DNA of 64,000 nt from Persicaria tinctoria (GCA_037127255.1 JBANSL010000018.1:20805175-20869174); one strand, 5' to 3'. Counted from the stretch's first letter, positions 36,778 through 49,886 are shown. Notes: generated by a model from the sequence alone, not told the origin. Numbers and translations: made by a program.

Positions 36778-39700
36778 TCACTGACGACGCACTGGAGATG
36801 GTGTTGTAGCTTGCTGATTTTGTCCATACATGCCCATATTTGGTGGAAGATAGTAACCAGCGCCGCTGCTCACAGGCGGCTGTGGCTGCTGAAGCTGAGG
36901 TAATGTTGGTTGTGATTGCTGATTTGATGGGCGTCCCATACCCATGGGCATAGATGATGGGATGGGTGGTGGAGGTAAACTACCACCCATGAATCCGTAA
37001 GGCAAAGCAGGCATCATCATCCCACCAGATTGCATAAACTGATTAGTTTGAGGTAGAGGTGGAGGAGGTGGAGGGGGCAAGGAAGACTGGATTGGATTGC
37101 CTTGTGATACCGGTTGAATGCTTGTCGGCACAAAAGGCATGCTAGACAAGGACTGCTGGAGAGTTGAATAAAAGGGGTTAGCCCCCATAGCAGAATTAGA
37201 AGAATCAGTAGATGGGGCTTCCAGCTTTTGTCGCTTTTCAGGAACACCAGCATTGAACCCGGCTTTAGCTGCTTCTTCTGCAACAAGGGATGAGAGAACA
37301 GAAGCAAACATCTGTGAGGAAGAAGTGGAGGCAGCTAGCTTCGCAGCAACAGCAGCAGCCGTAGCTTTTTTATTCTCTTCATTAGAAGCTCCAAGGGGAG
37401 CAAAAGAAGTTGTCGGTCTCTGGAGTTGTTGTGCAGGAAGCTGAAGCGAAGTTGTCGGTCTCTGGAGTTGTTGTGCAGGAAGCTGAAGGGAACTTGCTGG
37501 TTGGGTTGCATGAGGATGCAGCTCATTTGTTGCTTGAACAGGAAAAGGCTTGCTATGTTCCAAAGGTTTTTCTAGTTCAGTCAATGCGTCCATGGTGGTG
37601 GTGAAGGGGCCAATGCTGTTTGTGGAAGAAAGTTTCTGTCTCAAATTCCCAGATCCACTAATTCTGCTCCGGGCAATCTGCAGTTTGAATAGTGTACACC
37701 TTTTAATTAGAGAGAGGAAACATAAACAAAAAACTTAACCGTACATGCAAAAAAATACAAATGAAAACCCATGAATCTTGTACCGAGTCCAGTGAAATAG
37801 ACAGGAGTATGGCTTTAAAATAAATAATATGCGACTATATTCCACATCAAAAATATGGGAAAGATGTTGAACCACATATAAGCATCCAAAACAATGCCCT
37901 CCCAATAACTGCTGGGAAGAAGCCCAGACTACTACTACCTAGTTAACCCCGTAATCCATTCCCGCTCACGCCGTGTTTGTTGGGTTTCAAAGCTTTGCCT
38001 TTCAAAGCTTTTAAATTACAGAGAAAAAGGATCCAAGTTTGTTGGGTTTGTACAGTTGCAATGAAAGCCTGAGGCGCCTGAAAACAAAAGGGTTTCATCT
38101 CCTAAATGAGAAAAAGGTGAGAACGCATGCCGTATGAGCACTGGGTAGAATGCAAATGTGTGCAGATTATGCTTTTCCTTCCCTGAAAGATATCTACATC
38201 CTGTATGTATTAAGAGAACATATAGTTCCGAAATACAAATTTAAGAAAATATAAATGAAAAGTATGACAAATGTACAAGACATTAATAGCATATTTGCAT
38301 TTCTAGCTTGCACCTAACAGCACTTTAAATTCAGCCTCAAAAAATCAGGTTGCAATCTAGCAGACTTCCATGTATATTCACTAATTACAGGCAACATAAT
38401 GAACTACTCACAAGGCAAATTCAGCCCAAAGAAGATTCAACAAGACCGGCTAGTAGGAGTTGAGCTTGCCTCAGCACCACAGAAAAGGTTTGTTTTTCCT
38501 TGTGGGCATGAGAAGCACATAACCAAACCAACCTATATGCCCCAAACCAAGGGCCAAAACAATGCAATGTCCTAAAGTTTACCTCATACTAGCCGGTCTT
38601 GTTGAAAAGCACAGAACCATACCAAGTACCAACCCATATGCCCCAAACCAAAGGCCAAGGCAATGCAATGCCCTAAAGTTTACCTTCACAGAAATCATAC
38701 TAGGAAAGTGGAAAATGCCATCCAATAATTACACTCCCCACTTAGTGAAAAAGAAAAAGATTTTTCTGCAAATATTGTACGATGTACATTGTTGTGATGG
38801 CTTCAACTCTACTTTTCTTTTTGGTATGATTTTCCTGACATTTCATCTTTTTAGGATTTTTATTCACCTGAAGTGAGTAGAAATGTGTACATTCAGTGGT
38901 ATATCAAAGTGATTACTCCCTCCACATTTGTATAATTGGCCTTTTTAGCACTTTTTCATTGAACAAAATATTTTTCAAATTAGACATCATTAATGATAAA
39001 AGTTTCTAATGTTGTTACTTTATCTCATTGATTGTGTTTGATTTCCAAGATATTCTATTAATACTCTAATTTCACATATTATTATTCTTTGTTCAATGGT
39101 CCATTTTTTTTGCATTATTTATTTGCTAAAATTTAAATTATTCTTCTTTCTATTTTCAATTTTCTTAAAAAGTGTGAAATAGGCCGAGACAGAGGGAGCA
39201 TGAATATGAATACAGAAGAGATTTCATTAATACAAAATACATGAAACTATGAAGGGGTGATATGATAAATTATTCTAATTATATACACTAATGTAATAGA
39301 CATGTAAGATGTGGCTATGTAAGCTAATTTATCAAAACCTCATGGTTACCACTTACCATATGAACTTTTACAAACTCGTGGTTACCATGCGGACTTTGTC
39401 AAACCTTTGTGTACCACGTGGAATTTGCAAAAGTTCATGATCACCAAAAGAAATTTCCCAAAATTTGAAATACATGTCAAAACACCGTCAACGCCCTCAA
39501 ATTCCAGCATCATACCTCCCACCACTACCTTTACAACTGCTCTACTACCATACTCATATGTCCAGGCAACATCCCTTGACACCCCAAACCACACTGTTCC
39601 CCACACACATGACTCATCCTTAACCAACTTTGCAGTGCAAATGTTCCAACGAAAACTGGTAGGGGATGAGGCAGGAAGACGGAGAAGATGCAGACAAAAA

Positions 39701-42700
39701 CAATATTGGAAAAAGCTTCAAAACACATAGCAGAGGGAAACCCAGCTATCAAGAAAGTCTATAAACACACAAGATCCAAAGACCATATGAATATGTCCCA
39801 AGGACTTTAAGCTACAACAAACAATTGAGAAGTCTCAACGGGTTAAAAGCCCTAAAAGACAAGTATTGTGAAACTTGCTAAAAAGACTAGTATTGTGAAA
39901 CTTCCCCCGTTAATAAAAATATGTTATTTTATCATCTTTCACACTTAAGAAACTAACAAATACTCTATTATAATCTCATTTACAACTCTACTTTTTTACT
40001 TTTTTTTTAATATTAAAGAAATGGACAACTAACAATCTACTACTCCCTTCCTCCGCCAATACACGTCTTTTTAGCCCATATGATTTTATCAATAATACTC
40101 CCTCCATTCCAAAATAGATGGGTTTTTAGATGATAGTTTTTGTTTCAAAATAAATGGTCTTTTATGCTTTCTAGAGAGGAGATTGTAATGAATTGTATGG
40201 ATTTGTGTTGTTAACTTTTTAAAAGATTTTGATTAGTTGAAATGTGTAGTGGGTATTAAAAATAATAAAATTTATGAAAAAGTTGGTGAAATGATATGGT
40301 TTTTTAAAAGTGGAGTGCTTTATTAAAACTTGTGCAAATGGCTAAAAGCCCATGTATTTTGGAACGGAGGGAGAACATGTCTTTTTAGAGCTAATCATTA
40401 CACATTTACACTTAAACTACAAACTAGCTAATCATCACCCTTACTTTCCACTCATGACCAATTGAATTCACTCTAAAAAGACATGTATTGGCGGACGGAG
40501 GGAGTACTACTGATTGCAAGGGCAATTGTGCAAGTACCAAAAATCTAAAATGACATCTTTAGTTTAACAATAAACACACCATAAAATGACATCCTTTTAT
40601 TGATGAAGGGAGTATTTCAATGATCCAATATCACTGCAGAGCTATGAGGAAAAGACCATTAGCAGAAAGAATGGTAAAAAAGACTACCTGCAACTGAGAT
40701 TGTAAGATATCCAGCTTTTTCCCCTGGAAAATACACCTCAACAATTAATAACTGGTCATACAAGATGTTAACAAGATAGATTTTAGTAGTAAATCTGTAC
40801 TTGATCCTGAAGAGCTTCTTTTAACTGAGAAACCAAGGCTGCCCTAGTTGCTTCAGCCCCTTCAAGTTGTTCAACACATTGGATGAGAATACTTTCATAA
40901 TCTTGCAGTTGATTGACCATTGCTGTCCCTGGCTGAATCCCTAATCGAAAAAAAGAAAGTAATTGGAGCAACTTTTTCCACTTCAACACAAACAATCTAA
41001 ACTCAATAATAATAGTAAAAACACCAAGTTATTAAGTACTGTCCCATGGGCAAGAAACCATACAACATAAACTGGAATCACAGACAAAATGAAGCTATAC
41101 ATATGTAACATATACAACAAACAAAAAGAGGTCAAAGATGCAGAAAAAAACAATGAATTAAGGACCCCTCCTAAAACCACCGACATAGATAACTAAACAA
41201 GGAAGTGAATCAACACATGCTATCTGGGAAAAAACATCCCTAGTAAATCTCCACAAACAAATGCTAAATTCACATTTTCCCAAATGAGGAGATAGATCAA
41301 GACTCCTGAATCAAAAAGGTACAACAGTTCGGTAGAAGTATCTGCAAATGATCCTAACTATGGAATAAAAAAAATATGGTAACTAACTACTGCACATCCC
41401 CCTCGAGAACAATGATCCTATTCCCCGAAGTATAGACAGCATCTAGAATTAGGGAAGGCCAGAAGTTCAGGACTAGAGTCTTTTTCTGTTCTTTTTAATC
41501 ATCACTCCAGAACTACAGTTCAATATACGGGACTGCAGTCTTTTCCTGTTCTTTTTAATCATCAGGCCAGAACTACAGTTCAATACAAGTATCTGCAAAT
41601 GACTTTCAATGAAACTTTTTGAGAAACTTAGGGTCTGATTGGCACATACGGTCTTACAAGCTAATTGATCTAATAAACAACAACAACAACAACCTACTTT
41701 TCTATTATAGAACCCATAATTGATCTAATAATAATGTGCTTATATGGATTCTTTATATGACATAAGTGAGCAAACAGACCCTAAGTTTCTATTATAGAAC
41801 CCATAATTCTTTTTCATATACTCCATCTCAAAATAGATGATGTTTTAGGGTAGTACAGGCTTGTTAAGAAAACCTACTTTTCCTCTTATTATTGGGAAAT
41901 TTACATAAAACCACCCGTTAAATATGGTAATTTTCACGTAACCCCCGCTAAATATAAAATTACAACAACAACCCAGTGTATCCCGCGATAAGGTAGGGTC
42001 TGGGTCAGGATGTACGCACTCTTACCCCGAACTAATCGAGAGAGTTTTTCTGATAGACCCAAAACAATAAGGCATAAACAAAACACGGAAACATGCCAAA
42101 TAATAGAGAGTGCGGCAAAAGGAAGTAAAGAGCAAGGCAGAAAAGAAGCATAAACGGCATGACCCAACACCCATACCCAAACTTCTAAAGCTTCTAAACA
42201 TCGGAAGCCCGAATGCACCTCCTTAGTCGTTATGAATTCATTTAAAGGACCAAATTACCCTAGTTAATAAATCAAATTTTCATTTTTTTGACCCTGATTA
42301 ACCTTTTGCTCAAAGATGGAATTACATGAGAGAAAGTAGGACATTAGGATTTAGGAGAATAACATTGGTTGTTCTTAAATGTCGTCGTCGTAGAATTGCA
42401 ACATTGAATTTACACCCATGAGCGATTTTGATTGAATTTACACCCATGAGCAATTTTGATTCTGAGTTTTCCCCCTAATCTTTGCATAATTTTCACTGGC
42501 CCTTATGATAATACAAAGATTCCAAGTTCCCAACCAAATCGACATTTCTGTTTGGTCTTCTTTCTGGATTCAAGTCGGCGATGGCCAAGATTTGGATAGC
42601 ATGTGGTTTCACAATTTAGTGATATAATATGCCTAAACTCTCCTCGTCCTATTGAAAATTTGATACCCACACCTACTTTAATAGGTTGACAGCAACAAAG

Positions 42701-45700
42701 TGAGAAGGGAATTCAAGCTTTTATACAACAATGGTATGGTCGTATGGACTATGGATGATAAGGAAGATTTGAGATGTGTTTCAAGTTCAACCATGGGTCA
42801 ATGATGGGTGGTAGTCTGGTAGATACGGGAGATTGAAACTTTGCTAGATCTAATGGCTTAGGTTGAGATCTACTCACAAATGGTTGGGATTAATTTGATT
42901 ATTTGATGGCTTGTTTATGGTTGTTCGATTAAATCAATAATAAGGGAGGTAATCTACACAGTCGGATCAAGGGAAGGAGATGGCCTAAGTTGGCCAGATT
43001 ACCCATTTATAACAGAAATTTGACGCCAGTAAATAATGTGCGGCATACGGTTAACAGACACTATAAAGGGTGATTTTTTATAATTTTATATTTAAAGGGT
43101 GGTTATGTGAAAACTATTATATTTAGTGGGTGGTTTTCTGTAAATTTCCCTTTATTGTTTGCTAAAATTAATAACCTTTTAGTTTTATATTGGACTTGTC
43201 TCACATAAAAACATGTAGTAGGGGGTAATCATCACTTCTTTATGCTAAACATGGCTTCTTCTTTTTTAAGACAAGTCAACTACTATGAAACATCATGTAT
43301 TTGAGACACTGGTAGTATAATTTAGATCAAAAAGATAAAATGTAACAATAGCCATCTCTGAAAACGCTCAAACAGAAAACCATACATCCACGGTCAAATT
43401 AAAGTACCTTGAGTGGTGGCAGTCTCCACGTCTTTCTCCAATCTTTCCGAAGAAAGGACAGCTAAATGACACTTTGCTAAGGTAGCTTCCTCATTGGAAC
43501 ATTGATCATGCAAACTATGAAAGGCCATCACTATTTTTTCAAGCACATCGCCAACAGGCAGTTTCTGAAGCAAAAGACATACATTTCATTTTATTTACCA
43601 ATACTAATGCATCTAGGATTACATAGAAGTGAAAGTCAAAATAAGCTTAGAAAAGTGATAAAAAGGAATGGAACTCACAATTCTTATTGCTTGTGCATCC
43701 TTTTTTACTATCTTGATAGGATTCAAACTCTTTCCATTGCTCACCATTTGTGAAGGAGCTTCCTTACCAGCTTCTTTGCCAGCTTCTTTACCAACATCTT
43801 TAACAGCTTCTTTACCAAACATGTCTTCTTTAAGATTCTGAGCCCGTGATCCAAATACCTTACGTTCCTCCCATATGTCAACCTATATATAATCATAATG
43901 CTCTAACGCTCAAAGAAAGATAATGTAATGTATAACTACAAGTAGACAACTATATATATTATGTTGAGAAATTTTCCAATCAATGATGTGACTTTCCAAT
44001 CAATAGAAGGTCAATCTATTGCTAGGTTAAAGGCTACATGCAAAAAGCCATGAGATGGTCGAAAAAATAATACTACAAGAAAGAATGAAGATACAAATTC
44101 TGCATCTCAAACCCCCCACACCCCCCCCCCCCCCCCCAAAAAAAAAAAACCCACTCTGATCTCTACTCAAGAAATCTCCCTTTGCAAGGGTTTTAAGCAA
44201 TACAAATCCATCATGATGATACAGAATACACCAGTCTTTCAACCCACTCCCGTCATCTCAAACATCGTATCACCCTCAAACATGTAGAACACGGTGAACA
44301 CCTACACACTCTAATCAAGTATAAAAACAAGTAAGCCACTATTAATCTTCCCACCATTCCCGGCATATGCTCAGTATTTCCGCAGCTAAAAGAAACAAAC
44401 GAACAAAAGAAAGAGGCCAACCTAGTTGAAAACCCCCATAGGATGGTATATCCTCTAAAATAAGTACCCCAAAAGAGGAAAGATAGGATATCACATCTTC
44501 ATATAGCTCTCCAAAGACCCTCCAAACCCATGTTTCGATAATATTAAGGTAGAAAATGAGAAATTATCAGGAGAAAGATGAATGAATCACAAACCACTAA
44601 TTCACTACCCAAGTTATGATCGATTAGGACATAAACTAGCAGATTATTAATATTCTTAAAAAAATATGTAGGAAAACAAAACAAAACAAAATGCCTTGAT
44701 CATCCAACATTGAAAGGGGAAGAAAAATAGCTCAATAAATAAGAAAAATACAAAATTTTATAGTAATATTTTTAGAGTTCCTACTGTAAAATAATTTAAA
44801 GTGATTCATAAAATATTTTTTTGGCAAAATAATGAAATATATAACCTGTACCTTTGTCATACTTCTCAATTTGATGAAAATGTAATCAACAGTTATCTTA
44901 GGGCAATTAAATCTCCTTCCTTACAAACAAGTTTCTTAGCAAGTGCTTTTTATCTCCTTTTTTATGCTATTGACGAGTTTCAAAAACAAAATTTGGAAGA
45001 ATTTAAAGAACCAACAAAAATAACCCAGTGATCGAGTTGTACCCTTACCCCGAATACGTCGAGAGGGTGTTTCCAACGAACCAACAAAAACGTGCTAGTA
45101 AAATGGGTGAGACCACATAGGTCCAAGCAATCAGCCTTCTATAGGGAATTTCCAATCAAATAAAGTTTTCTCCTTGTCCTAACATAAATTTCATCAGTCT
45201 CAAAATCTGTATTATAAAGCATTTTAATCTCCGGAGCCTTCTCTTGGGCTAAGCAGAAATGTCCCTATCTGGAACATTTGACTCTTAAACTCTAACCTTC
45301 ACACTCTCTTGTTTAGTGTGGGTATGGACCCACACTGCTAGTCAAGAGTGACTGCGACATTCATAACTGCCTTTGGATTATTCCCTCAGCAAGGATCCCA
45401 CAATCTTGGATCAAATTTGCAATAATAGCAAGGAACCAGATTACAAACCCAGCATCACTTTGCCGTCTTGCTCATTGCTTTACAGAACTGCTCTAGTCAA
45501 TGTTCTCTAAATCTTACCAAGACTTATACCCCTAGATGAAAATAAGTTTCTGCAATGCTTCATGCAATCCCTAATGGAGCCAACATCTGAACTGTTAACA
45601 GATTCACATTCCATGTATGCTTAGTTACCAAGTTATATATAATTTTCCTGCTAACTATGCAACCCATAGTCCAAAAATGGCTTCTCGCAGTATGTACGCA

Positions 45701-47222
45701 TAGTGGGGATAGAGAAGAGTAAGATGATGTGGGAAGCAGTAAAACATAGTAAGAGCATATCATGCATCAGAGATACAAAAAGACCATTTTGTGGATACAA
45801 GCATGTATCACTTGTAGATGGATTCAAATAGTGATGCATTTATCTAAAAGATCCTGAAGAAAAAACAAAAGACAGTACTCACAAGTCTTGAAACCGTCTT
45901 TCTCCCATTTTCATCACCATGACTATAAATACGCTTCAGAGCAGCGGGAAGGACTTTCCAAAATTCATTTACAAATTCATTGCCCTTTCTCCTGCTATTC
46001 TGCAATATGTCATTTGCCAAAAACAGAAGAGAGACACATTGGTCCTTTTCAGCTGAGTTGAGGGATTTGTCCCATGTCTCGACAATTTGCCTTGCCTTCT
46101 TCCGATTGGAAACACACCAACGTGATAGAGCTATCAGATGTTAAAGAAAAAATACCCAATAACATCACAGTCATAGTGCAGTCAACAGCTTAGAAATAAA
46201 CATTTCAATGGGCTTACAGGTTGTTCAACCATAGTAAATTAAAGCTTAAATACCTACATCTATATAGGTATATAACTGCTAACATCTTTTTCCCATCTAA
46301 CCATAGGCTGCAATAATGGGTATCAAATCAAGTACAGAAAAAATCATTTTCAATCACTATTGAGCAATGTTCTTTACATACACGAAACACATGAATCCAA
46401 TCAATTCAAAGCAGGCTAATCAAGTTTAGGTCATTTCAAATCAAGAATGTTATAGTGGGGGAATATCTACTTGAATGAAATTCGGGAATAGGAGATATCA
46501 TATGGAGCTTGTGCGCTGGGTAGATTCATCAACAGATCAAGAAAGTTACTCTTGAAACTACAATTACAAGGTCATTATAGGTAGTATCGTGTACATAAAC
46601 TACAGATCATAGATGTTTTCATATAAAAAAAAATTATGAATGCATTAAATGGCTACATGATCAATTACCAGCAATTTATTTTGCAGCACACAGATAAGTA
46701 GGAATATAATATAAACTACATGAATATGTTGAAAAAAAAATGTGATAAACATCATATGCCAAAGGAAATATGGTATTCAAAATATATATTATAAAAAAAT
46801 TGCAATCTAATTAAATAAATTGCAACTGATTACAAACAGAATAGATTATCTTCAGGTTTGGATCACATTGTCTTTATTCATATCCTATTTAGATAAGGCC
46901 TGTTTTGGGTTCAGGTGTAATAAAGCCTCGCAAACTATTTATAAATCACTTGCATAGTAGTCACATTCAGATACGAATATAAGATCACATTTGATACAAA
47001 GAATATCACATGAGAGCAACATCTCAAATTTCTTCTGGTGCAGGAATAATCATCTGATCAAAGAAGACTGAAAATTTAAAGTGAGGTTCAGCGGCTCATT
47101 TCTAGATTAGATGATTCAGAAAAATAAACTCATCAAAGGATACATTCTATGCTTTGTTGTGAATTGTTGAGTTTGGACAACTTCTCTGCCAATATCTTCA
47201 CGTCAAAATTATCATTACTCAT
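36778..47222 (-). CDS. CID-domain protein, RPRD1-like RNA polymerase II CTD-binding factor
   Basis: Proteins of this family (yeast Rtt103, animal RPRD1, plant 'ENTH/VHS family' CID proteins) bind the phosphorylated tail of RNA polymerase II. Seven coding exons join in phase on the minus strand: 47222-47144, 46130-45883, 43882-43679, 43564-43408, 40940-40801, 40723-40688 and 37677-36778, about 587 residues. The N-terminal CID (about 5-134) shows AEKLSKLNNSQQSIES, RKKARQIVETWDK, FLANDILQNSRRKG and WEERKVFGSR. Then come a GKEA repeat, a helical, probably coiled-coil middle (about 178-288) and a Pro/Gln/Met-rich tail with a PPPPPPPLP run. A perfect 42-bp duplication repeats 14 residues in the last exon. 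A non-coding first exon probably lies near 49069-49205. All junctions are GT-AG; no lesion seen. Confidence 0.92.
37406..37489 (-). repeat. Perfect 42-bp in-frame tandem duplication in the CID gene
   Basis: Units 37406-37447 and 37448-37489 are the same and encode two copies of a 14-residue stretch containing LPAQQLQRPTT. Reading frame is kept. Confidence 0.95.
38916..39198. mobile_element. Stowaway-like MITE in CID intron 6
   Basis: The left end starts CTCCCTCCACATTTGTATAA after TA. The right end, reversed, starts CTCCCTCTGTCTCGGCCTAT, and an internal CACTTTTT/AAAAAGTG pair supports the fold. No TA remains on the right. No coding capacity. Confidence 0.65.
40043..40504. mobile_element. Stowaway-like MITE (outer) in CID intron 6
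   Basis: Left end CTCCCTTCCTCCGCCAATAC and, reversed, right end CTCCCTCCGTCCGCCAATAC, with TA on both sides (40041-40042, 40505-40506). After removing the inner MITE it is about 186 bp. The arms share ACACGTCTTTTTAG / ACATGTCTTTTTAG. Confidence 0.85.
40098..40373. mobile_element. Stowaway-like MITE (inner), inserted in the outer one
   Basis: Left end CTCCCTCCATTCCAAAATA and, reversed, right end CTCCCTCCGTTCCAAAATA. Its left flank is TA; the right flank has decayed to AA. The terminal repeats extend through the GGGTTTTTAG / GGGCTTTTAG region. Confidence 0.85.
41894..43150. mobile_element. Mutator-like non-autonomous element, about 1.26 kb, in CID intron 5
   Basis: Long terminal inverted repeats (about 70 bp) start GGGAAATTTACATAAAACCA on the left and, reversed, GGGAAATTTACAGAAAACCA on the right, at roughly 85% match. 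The flanking 9-mers CTTATTATT (41885-41893) and TTTATTGTT (43151-43159) match at seven of nine. Long TIRs with a 9-bp duplication fit Mutator-like elements. The inside holds an Au-like SINE, a 28-bp tandem duplication (about 42403-42460) and no recognisable transposase. Confidence 0.75.
41961..42059 (-). mobile_element. Au-type SINE remnant
   Basis: On the plus strand ACAACAACAACCCAGTGTAT is followed by GGTAGGGTCTGGGT, a CTTACCCCG block and a TTTTTCTGATAGACCC block, the reverse complement of the 3' half of Au SINEs ending in (TTG)n. The 5' head is not clear. It lies within the Mutator-like element. Confidence 0.55.
45024..45090 (-). mobile_element. Second Au-like SINE fragment
   Basis: AACCCAGTG, then GTACCCTTACCCCGAATACG and GAGAGGGTGTTTCC occur in the same order as in the copy at 41961-42059. 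It is short and diverged, in CID intron 2. Confidence 0.45.
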
Positions 47223-49068
47223 TCTGATGAGAGGGCCTTCAGTTTTCAATGGTTATCACTAAAAAACATACAAAGGAGATCAGGTCAGAAATTACATGAG
47301 AAGCAGCGATATGAGACAAAAAGAAGTAAATATGTGCATGAATGACAATAAACCACTGTAGCCGCATTCCTCCAAAGCTAAAAAATAATCACCTTCAAGT
47401 CGTGATACAAACAGATTAATAAAATGTTAGCTGTTTTTTTTTTACATATACTTTGCGCTGAATTTATTTCATTACTTGATACTTCTAAAAGCCCTTTTTG
47501 TAAGATCCTTTTACTTTAAAGATATATAATAGGGCTTTGATTAATATACACCCATAATGCTTTAGGGAATTAGTAATTAATATGAAAATGAAAATTTTAC
47601 TCAAGAGAGAGAGAGAGAGAGTCTGAAAATTAAACAGACAAATGAATGCTGTTTAGAATAGAAGGAATTTTTTAAAAAAAAATATGTACACATATTAGGC
47701 AATACCAAATACAATGATGCCAATGCCCTACTCTAATTTACAAGTAAGTTTTTATTTATTTCTATCAATCTAATAGCATACCATAAAACCTGATTAGAAG
47801 TATTGCCATTACTCCATAATCAATAATGAGAACTTCATCTAAGCCTCTTACGAGGATGAAAACTACAGATACTAAATTGTAAAAGGAAGCAATAAGCCTT
47901 GTACTTTTGGGAAAGAGAACATTAAATAATTGAACACCCTATTATTAAAACACATATAAAGAACATGAGCTACAAATAAGTGAGCAGTTATGATATCAAG
48001 AGGTGCAGCGCAGCTAGTTTCATTCACTATGTGGTTCAGTCCCAAACCTAAGCATCCTACAGGGTTCAATGTTGTTCATTTCACCTCTTACTCAGCTCAG
48101 ATTTTCTTTTTTTTTGCATCTTGATGCGTGAAGTACAACCTACTGCAGGCATACTGATGTGCAAAAAGGTAGTTGTTGCTCAAAGTTCAGTCATCTTCAG
48201 ATGTAATTGATAGGAGTAAACAGGACCAAGATTCTCAGCACAATAATTTTCTGCTCTTTCACAAATTAAATCCTTTGATCTACCAATAGGATACTAATCA
48301 TGTCAGCAAATCAACACTAGTGCCAGCAAAACGAGAAGACACGTTAGTGCAGAATTGGAATTCGAAAACCCTCAAAAGTCAAATCCATTACTACAGATAA
48401 ATGAAGGTCAATGAAAACACATAAGACTGTTTTTACCGGATTAAATAGTCACTAAATTGAAATAATTTTGCCTTCTTAACAGGGTCACAAACAGCAGTAT
48501 CTTTTTACATCAACAAAAACAACTGACCTAAATTTCAGCTTTAAATCACACTCCAAATAAAAGGATAAGAACTTCATCTACCCTGTGTTCCTTGCCCACG
48601 TCAGATTCCCGGATATTGATCGTTTTGTTTAACACCAACGACAAGCAATTTGCATTTTTCATTAGTCCCACGGTTTATTTAATAAATAAATAAATAAAGT
48701 GTGTTTTCATTCTTTTAAACAATTGATTGCAAAAATCGGCCCAGTGAGGTGAGATTCACACCGCAACTAATCCAACTGCATCAAATACTACAAGCCAACT
48801 TCAAAAAATAAACACCGAAGCTCGGTATTCCTGTCCTGAAAATGACCTACAATTTCATCCAACGGAGCTGCATTAGGAGCATCCACGGCAATAGCAGAGA
48901 AACAGGAGGAGGAAACAGCAGCAGAAGCAGACATCGAAGTAGAAGAGGAAGGAGGAGGGGGAGGTGGACAAGGAGGACGACGCATGGCAGCAAGTAGGGG
49001 GTAAAAAAAAAGGGAAAGAAATCGATGGGGAGTAGCAGATTAACGAGGAAGATGAAATAAGTACTAAC

Positions 49069-49205
49069 CTCTGCAGTATCAGAAGCAGCAAGTGCACAGC
49101 GGTGGCAACGTAGCCGGAGGTGAGCCAGTGGTCGGCGGCCGAGGCCGAATTGGCAAGTGGCAACGGAGCTTCTTCGGGGTAGAAAGGGGGTTTAGGGTTC
49201 CAAGG
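49069..49205 (-). other. Probable non-coding first exon of the CID gene
   Basis: On the minus strand AACCCTAAACCCCC (a common plant leader start) leads to a good donor GCAGAG/GTTAGT with exon end 49069. The matching acceptor would be TTTTTTAG with exon start 47258, 36 bases before the ATG. The 5' limit is a guess. Confidence 0.55.
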
Positions 49206-49560
49206 TGGAGATGAGCAAAAGCAATGAACACTTCAGAAATCCGAATGTTCGGGTCATTTGGCCTTTTCTTTATTTTTATTTTTTAGGAAAAATAAAATAA
49301 ATATATTACGATTGTAAGTCGATACAACGCAAATCATCTCTAATAAACGTTCAATCCAATGTGGTCACGTTCAATATAATTTCTCAATAATAATGCTTAT
49401 GAGTTCTAATCGACTAATCGTCCTTAGAGGACAATTACTCTACATCCAAACTTACGTTGTCCACGTCCAATGCAAACGTTGCTCCACGTCAAAAGAAACG
49501 TGTGATTTACAATTTCCGCGTCGAGGAATTATAGTGCAATATTATTCATTATAAGTTATA
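49206..49560. other. Upstream region of the CID gene
   Basis: AT-rich promoter-side DNA up to the next MITE. I see no unambiguous TATA box and no gene. Confidence 0.4.
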
Positions 49561-49796
49561 CTACCTCCGTTCAGAAACAAGTGACGTTTGACTTTTTAAC
49601 ACGTTTTTTAATGAGTTAAAAACTATATATAATATAAAGTTTTTAATTGATTTTTTTAATATAATTTTATACATATTAGTTATAAGTTTAAAATTCTTTA
49701 AAAAAATTAATAAAAAAAGTTAATATTTTATATAGTTTTTAGCTCCTTAAAAGCGTGTCAAAAAGTCAAACGACGTTTATTAATGAATGGATGGAG
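49561..49796. mobile_element. Stowaway-like MITE, 236 bp
   Basis: Left end CTACCTCCGTTCAGAAACAA and, reversed, right end CTCCATCCATTCATTAATAA, with TA on both sides (49559-49560, 49797-49798). Inner arms share GACTTTTTAACACG / GACTTTTTGACACG. Same family as the MITE at 8208-8440. Confidence 0.85.
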
Positions 49797-49812
49797 TAAT
49801 TAATTAACCATT

Positions 49813-49886
49813 CCGGAATGGCTCACTGGAAATGACTTGCGAATAGTACCAAAGGTCCCCAGTTCGAACCCCAAAATGACCGCTCT
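49813..49886 (+). other. tRNA-like pol III promoter patch (pseudo-tRNA or SINE head)
   Basis: TGGCTCACTGG resembles an A box and, about 35 bases later, AGTTCGAACCC matches a B box. No full cloverleaf or long 3' body could be drawn with confidence, so I do not call a tRNA gene. Confidence 0.4.

Noticed and set aside
44102..44150. CRISPR-like or regulatory array at the poly-C/poly-A tract
   Set aside because: Simple homopolymers within CID intron 2; no repeat-spacer structure.
45320..45345. Hairpin GTGTGGGT-ATGG-ACCCACAC as a regulatory site
   Set aside because: A single 8-9 bp stem inside an intron with no further support.
48788..49163. Minus-strand frames as N-terminal coding exon of the CID gene
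   Set aside because: Neither reads into the CID fold. The frame at 47222 starts with ATG and gives the expected AEKLSKLNNSQQSIES, so the upstream part is more likely leader and intron.
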